From positions 921,227 through 985,226 of the forward strand of contig NZ_FODZ01000001.1 of NCBI RefSeq assembly GCF_900110505.1: a stretch of 64,000 nucleotides of DNA, written 5' to 3'. Below the pieces are notes generated by a model. That model had not been told where the DNA came from, searched no databases, and saw only the letters and a program-made list of their open reading frames with translations. Each line of letters opens with the position of its first letter. Position 1 is the stretch's first letter. Positions 18,631-24,713 of this stretch are shown here, one piece after another. The stretch is from Luteibacter sp. UNC138MFCol5.1 (GTDB lineage Bacteria; Pseudomonadota; Gammaproteobacteria; Xanthomonadales; Rhodanobacteraceae). Both the position numbers and the translations under genes were made by a program.

Positions 18631-18965
18631 GGGTACAGCTCGAAGAAGATACGGTCCGCGTCCGCATCGACGAGGACGAACTGGCCGAACTGCTCGACGA
18701 CATCGCGTTGCTCGGATCGACGGCCTTCGGCACCGCGTTCACGATGCGCTACGCCATCGATGCCACCGACGGGCCGGCCTGCACGCTCTCGGGGAACGCG
18801 CACGAGTGGCGGATGGGCGTGCCGCGCGGCGCGTTGCGCGACCTGCAGTCGCGCCTGCCCAGCAAGGACGGCCTCGTCTTCGACATTCCCGGCTACGACA
18901 CCGTGGCGACCACCGTGCGCTTCGACGTCGACGTGAAGGACAGCCTGCGCCGGCGCCGGGGCTGA
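18627..18965 (+). CDS. 112-residue protein of unknown function in the Moco operon
   Basis: Not firmly recognised. The protein is small, acidic in the first half and soluble, with no signal peptide, membrane span or cysteine cluster. The beginning MRVQLEEDTVRVRIDEDELA and a later FTMRYAID resemble short all-beta proteins grouped as DUF7009; that match is from memory and tentative. It overlaps mobA by ATGA, so it is co-translated with moeA-mobA, and fdhD ends one base beyond it on the other strand. This suggests a part in molybdenum cofactor handling or formate dehydrogenase maturation, but nothing in the sequence proves it. Confidence 0.75.
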   Translation: MRVQLEEDTVRVRIDEDELAELLDDIALLGSTAFGTAFTMRYAIDATDGPACTLSGNAHEWRMGVPRGALRDLQSRLPSKDGLVFDIPGYDTVATTVRFDVDVKDSLRRRRG

Positions 18966-18966
18966 C

Positions 18967-19857
18967 TCAGCCCATCACGCGCTCGGCTCGCGTGTAGATG
19001 TTGAACCGCCCCGGTCGCGCGAACCCCAGCAACGTCACGCCGCAGTCGGCGGCGAGGTGCACGGCCAGCGCGGTCGGCGCGGAGATCGCGACCACCATCG
19101 TGATGCCCGCGACCGCGGCCTTCGTCACCATCTCGTAGCTCGCGCGGCTCGTGATCACGAGGAAGCCGTCGCGCGGATCGGTACCGTCGACGAGCATCGC
19201 GCCGATGAGCTTGTCGAGCGCGTTGTGCCGGCCGACGTCCTCGCGCACCTTCACGATGCTGCCGTCGGGCAGCGACCAGGCGGCGGCATGCACCGAGCCG
19301 GTGAACGCGTTGATCGGCTGCCGGGCGCGCAACGCCTCCAGCGCGCGTTCGATCGCGTCGACCGGGACGGTCGGCCCCGCCGCGACCGGCGCCGGATGGC
19401 GCACGACGTCTTCCAGTTCGCGGCTACCGCAGATGCCGCAGCCGCTGCGGCCCGGCAGCTCGCGCGCGGCCGGTTCGTGCGTGACGGCCGGTGCGTCCTG
19501 TCGCGCGGCGAGCCCGGTCGCCGTGCGGATGTCGACGACGATGCCCTCGAGCACCTCGCGTACCTCGATGTCGACGATGTCGAGGACCGATCCGACCTTG
19601 CCCTCGGTGAAGGCGAAGCCGCGCGCGAAGTCGTCGAGGTCGGCGGGTGTCGTCATCATTACGGCGAACGGCTGGCCGTCGAAATGCATGGCGACCGGGA
19701 CTTCTTCCGCGAGGCGGTCGTCGTCCTCGGCGCGCTTGCCGCGCTCGAAGCGGATGACGGGCCGCGTGGCGCAGCCGACGGGTGGCGTCCGGTGCGGCGC
19801 CGGCGCACCGGCGACCGCACGCTGGATATCGATCCCGGAGACCTGCTTCTCGCTCAT
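18967..19857 (-). CDS. fdhD: formate dehydrogenase accessory sulfurtransferase
   Basis: Carries sulfur from IscS to the molybdenum cofactor of formate dehydrogenase. The 296-residue protein has the FdhD active-site pair in CGICG (Cys140, Cys143), plus FARGFAFTEGKVGS, FTGSVHAAAW, VREDVGRHNALDKLIG, ITSRASYEMVTKAA and SAPTALAVHLA. It is convergent with the moeA-mobA operon with only one base between, and lies 59 bases downstream of the last toxin-like gene on its own strand. No formate dehydrogenase structural gene is in the window. Confidence 0.94.
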   Translation of the reverse strand: MSEKQVSGIDIQRAVAGAPAPHRTPPVGCATRPVIRFERGKRAEDDDRLAEEVPVAMHFDGQPFAVMMTTPADLDDFARGFAFTEGKVGSVLDIVDIEVREVLEGIVVDIRTATGLAARQDAPAVTHEPAARELPGRSGCGICGSRELEDVVRHPAPVAAGPTVPVDAIERALEALRARQPINAFTGSVHAAAWSLPDGSIVKVREDVGRHNALDKLIGAMLVDGTDPRDGFLVITSRASYEMVTKAAVAGITMVVAISAPTALAVHLAADCGVTLLGFARPGRFNIYTRAERVMG

Positions 19858-19916
19858 GAATGCTTCCGCTCTGGTGCCGGAAGCGATTCTACGGCCAACG
19901 GCGGGCCGCTGCCTTG

Positions 19917-20294
19917 TCAGTTCAGCGGGTCGAAGAAAACGATGTTGATGGCGATGTCCTCGGTCGGGTAACCCTTGGTCTGGTAACAGACCTTCCTGCC
20001 GAGTGAGTACGCGGTGTAGAGCAACGGTTGCATGCCGGAGTGCGGGACGCGATACCAGTTCCTGTCATCGGAGAAGGCCGCGTAGGCATCGTCGGCACCG
20101 CTGGTCCAGATGGAATCGACGGTGACGCCACAGCGGAATCCGGGCGACCGGGCCGATCGCTCGATGGGCGTGTTGTACGGGTTGTCCTCCGCGGGAGTCG
20201 CGTTGTGCTGCTGTGCGATGGCGCCTATCGGAAGCAGGGCGATGGCGCATGCAATGGGGATCGTCAGTGGTCGCGACTTGTTCTCAGGATTCAC
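19917..20294 (-). CDS. pertussis-like toxin B-subunit candidate (copy 1)
   Basis: Secreted 125-residue protein. A signal peptide ends IGAIA, leaving a 98-residue mature chain starting QQHNATPAEDNPYNTP. Two cysteines (FRCG, KVCYQ) could form one disulfide. The helix-strand segment MQPLLYTAYSLGRKVCYQTK resembles the region LLDQARYFYSTGQSVRIHVQ of the typhoid-toxin subunit PltB and its relatives SubB and ArtB, all small OB-fold proteins forming glycan-binding pentamers. That fold is inferred. GTG 20294 is preferred over ATG 20309: GGAG lies about ten bases before it, it overlaps the upstream toxin gene stop as GTGA, and the paralogous pair has the same GTGA arrangement. Copy 2 is about 80 % identical in the mature part by eye. 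Confidence 0.72.
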   Translation of the reverse strand: MNPENKSRPLTIPIACAIALLPIGAIAQQHNATPAEDNPYNTPIERSARSPGFRCGVTVDSIWTSGADDAYAAFSDDRNWYRVPHSGMQPLLYTAYSLGRKVCYQTKGYPTEDIAINIVFFDPLN

Positions 20295-21064
20295 GGGTCT
20301 TCTCTCCATTCATAATCGACGGGTTTTTTGTCGAACAGCCGGATCAGCACGGCAAGGCGATCGGCCATTCTTCTTCGGCATGCGAGTACGTTCCCGATGA
20401 CGTCGCGGGACGCCTGGCGTCTGCCGCGGTCGGGGGACAGCAGGAAACTGAAGCAGGAGCTGCTGCAGGCGTCCGGCGAATCGGGTGTGGCCGGCTGGTC
20501 TTCGCGGTACCGCCAGATGAAAGGTTCGGTCGCGACAATGGATGGTCCGGCGATGTAGTTCAGGTTCACATGGCTCGTCACCCGGTCGGGTGCCGCTCCA
20601 CGTCCCTGACTGATGTACTCGACGGCGTCGACGATCGTGTCGCGGGGAATGGCGCCTCGGGCAGCCCATTCCCCCTGGTCGACGAACGTGCGTGCCGCCT
20701 GGTGATATGGCGAGTTTCCCGTCGACGCGAACGCGTGCATGAGGCTCGTCGTGGTGCTGTGGAACTGATCCGTCTGCCTGATCCGGTACACGAAGAACCG
20801 GTGGCCGCGTCGCGCGAATTCACTTCCCCAGTCCAGGGCGAACTGCAGACTGGATGTGGTCGCCACGAAGCCAGACGTGCGCTCGCCCCGATAGCAGGTC
20901 TCTCCCGTGACATGACGGAACAGGTTCGCGTTGTCGCCCGCAGGGACGAACCCCGTTGAAAAGATCACGTCGGGCGCGCGATGGTCCATGCGGTAGAGGA
21001 AGTTCTCCGCATGGCCCGCGATCGGCAACGCGAACAGAGCAAGGAGGACCAGCCAGGCTTTCAT
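20291..21064 (-). CDS. pertussis toxin S1-like ADP-ribosyltransferase (copy 1)
   Basis: Secreted enzyme predicted to move ADP-ribose from NAD to a host protein. The 257-residue product has a signal peptide of about 19 residues (ending AGHA) and then aligns with pertussis toxin S1 along its length: NAD-binding Arg25 and Asp27 in LYRMDHRAPDVIF (S1: VYRYDSRPPEDVF), Cys57 in HVTGETC (S1: HLTGRSC), the beta strand GFVATTSS (S1: AFVSTSSS), FFVYRIRQTDQFH, and the catalytic Glu132 in DQGEWAARGAIP (S1: YQSEYLAHRRIP). Cys229 in VLAC corresponds to the second S1 cysteine. Cys200 and Cys204 (ACSSSC) are extra. All catalytic residues are present, so it looks active. ATG 21064 starts the signal peptide. 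Bases here are AT-richer than around (28 of 60 G or C at 20281-20340). Confidence 0.88.
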   Translation of the reverse strand: MKAWLVLLALFALPIAGHAENFLYRMDHRAPDVIFSTGFVPAGDNANLFRHVTGETCYRGERTSGFVATTSSLQFALDWGSEFARRGHRFFVYRIRQTDQFHSTTTSLMHAFASTGNSPYHQAARTFVDQGEWAARGAIPRDTIVDAVEYISQGRGAAPDRVTSHVNLNYIAGPSIVATEPFIWRYREDQPATPDSPDACSSSCFSFLLSPDRGRRQASRDVIGNVLACRRRMADRLAVLIRLFDKKPVDYEWREDP

Positions 21065-21211
21065 GTGGCGTCCGGAAACCGTGGGAAGCGCGGTATTCTG
21101 GGTATCCGCCCTCACGCCCGCAGGCGGTGCGAGCCTCATCGTGCCGCCCGTAAGATCCCGGTGAGCTGTACGTGCGGGCTCGCCCCGCGTCAGGGGCGTG
21201 CCGTGCTCGCG

Positions 21212-21592
21212 TCAGTTGAGGGGATCGAGAAAGACGACGTTGATGCCGATGTCGGCATGCGGGTAACCCTTGGTCTGGTAACAGACCTTCCGGCCCAGCG
21301 AATAGGCGGTGTAGAGGAGCGGCTGCATGCCTGCGCGGGGAACGCGGTACCAGATCCTGTCGTCGGAGAAGGCGGCGTAGATGTCGTCGGACGCGGTGCT
21401 CCAGACCGACTCCACCGTGACGCCGCAGCGGAAACCGCTCGACCGGGCGCTGCGGTCGATCGGCGTGTTGTAGGGATTGTCGGCGGCCGGCACGGCGTTG
21501 TGTTGTTGTGCGCCGGCCGTCAGGGGCGACAGCGCGAGGACGCAGGCGAGCCAGGCAGAGCGCGCGGCGGAGTGGGTCTTCTTCGGAATCAC
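21212..21592 (-). CDS. pertussis-like toxin B-subunit candidate (copy 2)
   Basis: Paralogue of the small secreted protein at 19917. The 126-residue product starts at GTG 21592, overlapping the stop of the preceding ADP-ribosyltransferase gene as GTGA. A 28-residue signal peptide ending LTAGA is followed by a 98-residue mature chain of exactly the same length as copy 1, with the cysteines (FRCG, KVCYQ) and the stretch GMQPLLYTAYSLGRKVCYQT unchanged. The mature chains differ at roughly one position in five, mostly in the N-terminal half. The predicted OB-fold B-subunit role rests on the PltB/SubB-like pattern and on pairing with an S1-like gene; it is an inference. A 147-base gap separates it from copy 1 of the toxin gene. 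Confidence 0.72.
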   Translation of the reverse strand: MIPKKTHSAARSAWLACVLALSPLTAGAQQHNAVPAADNPYNTPIDRSARSSGFRCGVTVESVWSTASDDIYAAFSDDRIWYRVPRAGMQPLLYTAYSLGRKVCYQTKGYPHADIGINVVFLDPLN

Positions 21593-22368
21593 ATTTCGTC
21601 CTTTATCTTCTCTTCGATGATGGGTGTCTCGTCGAACAGGTTCACGAGCGCGGATGTCCGGTTCGCCACGTTCTTCCTGCAGGCGAGCACGTTGTGGATG
21701 ATTTCGACCGGGGCGTGCCGCTTGGTGCGGCCGCTGAAAAGCGAAAAGCTGAAGCACGAGCTGCCGCACATGGCGCCTGGCGAGTCGGGCGCCGCCGGCG
21801 CGTCTTCGCGGTAGTCCCAGCGGTATGGCGTGTTGACGACCGTGGCGGGCGCGGCGACGTAGCGAAGATTCGACGTCGTGCCGATACGTTCGGGCGCCTC
21901 CATCGACCCGCGGGCGATGTAGTGGGTCGCATCGATGATCGTGCTCGGCGGGATGGCGCCGCGTGAAGCCCACTCGCTCTGCTCGACGAACGTGGCCGCC
22001 GTGCTTCGGTAGGCCTCCGTGCCCGTGACCGCATACGCGTGCATCAGGCTGGTCGTCGTGTTGTAGAAGTGCGCGGTCTGGCGGATCCGGTAGATGTAGA
22101 AACTGCGTCCGCTACGGACGAGTTCGCTACCCCAGTCGAGCGCGAACTGCGGATCGGACGTGGTGGCGACGAACGCGCCGCTGTGCTCGCTGAAGTAGCA
22201 GGTCTGGCCGGTGACGTGCCGGTACAGGTTGGTGTTCGCGCCGGGTGGCACGAAGCCGGTGGCGAAGATCACGTCGGGTGGCCGCATGTCCATGCGGTAG
22301 AGGAAACGCTCGGGGTGGCACGCGAACGACACCGCGACGAGGCCGAGGAAAACGATGAAGCGAAGCAT
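21589..22368 (-). CDS. pertussis toxin S1-like ADP-ribosyltransferase (copy 2)
   Basis: First gene of the four-gene toxin-like cluster; 259 residues with an N-terminal hydrophobic signal (MLRFIVFLGLVAVSFA). S1-type residues are conserved: Arg25 and Asp27 in FLYRMDMRPPDVIF, Cys57 in HVTGQTC, AFVATTSD, FYIYRIRQTAHFY, catalytic Glu132 in EQSEWASRGAIPP, and Cys230 in HNVLAC. A C-terminal MCGSSC (Cys201, Cys205) matches the extra cysteine pair of copy 1. By eye the catalytic half is about two-thirds identical to copy 1 and the C-terminal half less. The cysteine right after the signal (FAC) is not in a good lipobox. No upstream promoter is obvious; a 133-base palindromic element lies before it. No Ptl-like type IV secretion gene is nearby, so Sec export followed by type II secretion is the likely route. 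Confidence 0.88.
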   Translation of the reverse strand: MLRFIVFLGLVAVSFACHPERFLYRMDMRPPDVIFATGFVPPGANTNLYRHVTGQTCYFSEHSGAFVATTSDPQFALDWGSELVRSGRSFYIYRIRQTAHFYNTTTSLMHAYAVTGTEAYRSTAATFVEQSEWASRGAIPPSTIIDATHYIARGSMEAPERIGTTSNLRYVAAPATVVNTPYRWDYREDAPAAPDSPGAMCGSSCFSFSLFSGRTKRHAPVEIIHNVLACRKNVANRTSALVNLFDETPIIEEKIKDEM

Positions 22369-22525
22369 GCGGGCATCCGTGCGCCTGGAAAGCGCTCATT
22401 TTGCGGGCGAGCCCACGGCGACGCAGGCGGTGTAGCCCTCGCCACGACGCACGGACGTTCCCTAAGCGCTGTAGGCCGCTAGATGACCCATTGTGGGACT
22501 GCCCCTGGCCACATCATCGCTGCTT

Positions 22526-22658
22526 GTTGGAGTGGACCTGACCGCGACGTCGCTGTTGTGGGAGCGGACCTGGCCGCGACAGCTTTTCGCGAACACCTGG
22601 GAGCTGGCGCGTGAGATCGAGACTTGCGGCGAAAAGCCGTCGCGGCCAGGTCCGCTCC
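22526..22658. repeat. interspersed palindromic element, family B, compound copy
   Basis: Fills much of the 312-base gap between dusB and the toxin cluster. Arms at 22558-22590 (starting GTGGGAGCGGACCTGGCCGC) and 22629-22658 (ending GGCCAGGTCCGCTCC) pair along their length, including GCTTTTCGC / GCGAAAAGC. A diverged extra head, GTTGGAGTGGACCTGACCGC, precedes it at 22526. The rest of the gap (22369-22525) shows no gene or clear promoter. Confidence 0.85.
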
Positions 22659-22680
22659 AACTGCCGTACCGGTGAGCGCC

Positions 22681-23667
22681 TTACGCCGCCAGCGACACGC
22701 CGGCGGCGAGCGCGTCGAAATACTCGCGCGTCAGCCGCAGCTGCGTGGCGGCATCCTCGGCCTGGTTGACCACGTGGCGGAACGCGGCGTTTTCCGGACG
22801 ATCTTTCGCGTACCAGCCGAGATGCTTGCGCGCGATGCGCACGCCCATCCGCTCGCCGTAAAACGCGTAGAGGTGCTCCAGGTGCCCGGCGAGGATGTCG
22901 CGCACCTCGGCGGGCGAGGGCTCCGGCAGGAAGCCGCCGGTCTCGAGGTGGTGCGCGATCTCGCGGAAGATCCACGGACGACCCTGCGCACCCCGTCCGA
23001 TCATCACGGCGTCCGCGCCGGTCTGGCGCAGCACCTCGCGCGCCTTCACCGGATCGACGATGTCGCCGTTGGCGAGCACCGGTATCGAAATGCTGGCCTT
23101 CACCGCGGCGATCGTCGCGTATTCGGCCTCGCCTTCGTACTTGTCCGCGCGCGTGCGGCCATGCATGGCGAGCGCGGCGATGCCGGCGTCTTCCGCGATG
23201 CGCGCGATGGTCAGCGCGTTGCGGTGCTCGCGATCCCAGCCGGTGCGGATTTTCAGCGTCACCGGTACGTCGACGGCCTTGACCACCGCCTGCAGGATGC
23301 GCGCGACGAGCGGTTCGTCCTGGAGCAGGGCGGAGCCCGACCAGACGTTGCAGACCTTCTTCGCCGGACACCCCATGTTGATGTCGACGATCTGCGCGCC
23401 GTTGTCGGCGTTGTACTTCGCCGCTTCCGCGAGCATCCCCGGGTCATAACCCGCGATCTGGACGCTGACCGGCTCCGGCTCGCCATCGTGATCCATGCGG
23501 CGCAGCGACTTGGTGGTGTTCCACAGTCGCGGATCGGCCGTCGTCATTTCGGACACCGCCAGGCCTGCCCCCATGCGCTTGCACAGGAGCCGGAACGGCT
23601 TGTCGGTGACGCCGGCCATCGGCGCGAGCACCACGGCGGGCGAGATGGAGTAGGGGCCGATACGCAT
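22681..23667 (-). CDS. dusB: tRNA dihydrouridine synthase B
   Basis: Flavoenzyme that reduces uridine to dihydrouridine in tRNA. The 328-residue product has the Dus signature VLAPMAGVTDKPFR (residues 13-26), VQIAGYDPGMLAEAAKY, the catalytic Cys100 in DINMGCPAKKVCN, KIRTGWD, HGRTR and GRGAQGRPWIFREI; the class fits DusB. ATG 23667 starts the conserved MRIGPYSISPAVVLAPM; the frame is open further upstream without similarity. In many gammaproteobacteria fis follows dusB directly. Here no fis is seen; a palindromic repeat and then the toxin-like cluster follow. Confidence 0.93.
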   Translation of the reverse strand: MRIGPYSISPAVVLAPMAGVTDKPFRLLCKRMGAGLAVSEMTTADPRLWNTTKSLRRMDHDGEPEPVSVQIAGYDPGMLAEAAKYNADNGAQIVDINMGCPAKKVCNVWSGSALLQDEPLVARILQAVVKAVDVPVTLKIRTGWDREHRNALTIARIAEDAGIAALAMHGRTRADKYEGEAEYATIAAVKASISIPVLANGDIVDPVKAREVLRQTGADAVMIGRGAQGRPWIFREIAHHLETGGFLPEPSPAEVRDILAGHLEHLYAFYGERMGVRIARKHLGWYAKDRPENAAFRHVVNQAEDAATQLRLTREYFDALAAGVSLAA

Positions 23668-23810
23668 GCCGTTGATTTTACGACATTCGCCGCAGGCGTG
23701 CGTCGGCGACGGACCGATGGACTCCCCCAAACGCCATCCCGCCATTCGGTCTATTGTCCCTTCACATGCCACGCCCTAACGTCGGAAGCGACGAAAGGGG
23801 AGGTGGAACC

Positions 23811-24014
23811 ATGCGCAGCACGATCCGGAGTGTGGCGATCCTTGCGGGTATCGCGCTGTCGCTGGCCTGCGGCGTGGCCGGCGGGGCGGGGCGGCCGTCG
23901 TTCGACGAGGTGGCCGCGACCCGGCCGCACAACGATATCTGGAGCACCGACCCCTGCGGGTCGCACCGCCACATGGTCGGGGTCTGCCGGTTGCTGCGCC
24001 CTGTTCGCGGTTGA
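23811..24014 (+). CDS. small exported protein, 67 residues
   Basis: Not recognised. A very strong ribosome site (AAAGGGGAGG, 23794-23803) stands before ATG 23811. The product has a signal-peptide-like start (MRSTIRSVAILAGIALSLACGVAGGAG) and about 40 further residues with two cysteines (DPCGSHRH, GVCRLLR) that could pair. An alternative is a lipoprotein, because LSLAC resembles a lipobox, with Cys20 as the modified residue. It lies 43 bases before the cupredoxin-like gene and may be the first gene of that group. Confidence 0.65.
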   Translation: MRSTIRSVAILAGIALSLACGVAGGAGRPSFDEVAATRPHNDIWSTDPCGSHRHMVGVCRLLRPVRG

Positions 24015-24057
24015 GCGTCGATCTGGGCTAGGCTTGCCTCATTCCCGGGGGAAGTCC

Positions 24058-24705
24058 ATGCCACGTCTGCTGATCGCCACGGCGACCCTGTTTTCGCTCG
24101 CCATGGGGCCGGCCCATGCCGGTCGCGTCGCCGTCGAGGTGGTCGATGTCGAGGGCAGGCCGGTGCGCGACGCCGTCGTCAGCCTCGAGCCCCTGCCGGG
24201 CACCGCGGCGAAGCCCATCGTCCCGGCCACGCGTTACGTGGATCAGAAGAACGAAACCTTCCTCCCGTACGTGACCGCGCTTCACGCGGGCGACAGCATC
24301 GTCTTCCGCAACAGCGACGGCACGCGGCACCAGGTCTACTCCTTCTCCGACCTGGCGAAGTTCGAATTCGTGCTCAAGCCGGGCGAGAGCTCGCCGCCGC
24401 TGGTCCTGCCGCGCCCCGGCAACATCGCGGTGGGCTGCAACATCCACGACATGATGATCGCCTACCTCTACGTGACGAAGGACGCCGACATGGCGACTAC
24501 GGACGCGAAGGGGCAGGCCGTGCTCGACGGCGTCGGCGCGGGCCGCTATCGCGCCCACGCATGGCACCCCCAGATGCGGCCCGGCATCGCGCTGCCGGTG
24601 CAGGGCCTGCAGGTCGACGACTCCACGCCAGGGAAGGTGACGTTCACGCTGGCCCTCCTGCCCGATCCACGGGGCATGTCGGACCGCGAACACATCGGTT
24701 ACTGA
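24058..24705 (+). CDS. periplasmic cupredoxin-like protein (methylamine-utilisation-like)
   Basis: 215-residue exported protein with a signal peptide ending GPAHA, a beta-sandwich N-terminal region and a plastocyanin-like pattern: YVTALHAGDSIVFRNSDGTRHQVYSF, then GCNIHDMMIAYLYVT. The His in RHQV and the Cys, His and Met of GCNIHDMM sit where type I copper ligands are expected. Databases often label such proteins methylamine utilisation protein, but no methylamine dehydrogenase genes are near, so that name is only historical. ATG 24058 follows GGGGGAAG. The next gene begins nine bases after the stop, so it is co-transcribed with a c-di-GMP phosphodiesterase and an outer-membrane protein. Confidence 0.82.
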   Translation: MPRLLIATATLFSLAMGPAHAGRVAVEVVDVEGRPVRDAVVSLEPLPGTAAKPIVPATRYVDQKNETFLPYVTALHAGDSIVFRNSDGTRHQVYSFSDLAKFEFVLKPGESSPPLVLPRPGNIAVGCNIHDMMIAYLYVTKDADMATTDAKGQAVLDGVGAGRYRAHAWHPQMRPGIALPVQGLQVDDSTPGKVTFTLALLPDPRGMSDREHIGY

Positions 24706-24713
24706 CCCGACGC

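Noticed and set aside
20295..20309. ATG 20309 as start of the first B-subunit gene
   Set aside because: The second copy has no equivalent; GTG with a GTGA overlap is common to both, and GGAG is then at a sensible distance.
20213..20959. 248-residue plus-strand frame opposite the toxin copy 1
   Set aside because: It cuts through the B-A junction and has no motif. The minus-strand S1 residues are conserved between two copies, which fixes the coding strand.
22318..22323. Lipoprotein signal in toxin copy 2 (VSFAC)
   Set aside because: Phe at -2 and Ser at -3 do not make a good lipobox, and copy 1 has no cysteine there.
24058..24705. True methylamine utilisation function
   Set aside because: No mau dehydrogenase or accessory gene is present; only a cupredoxin-like fold is supported.
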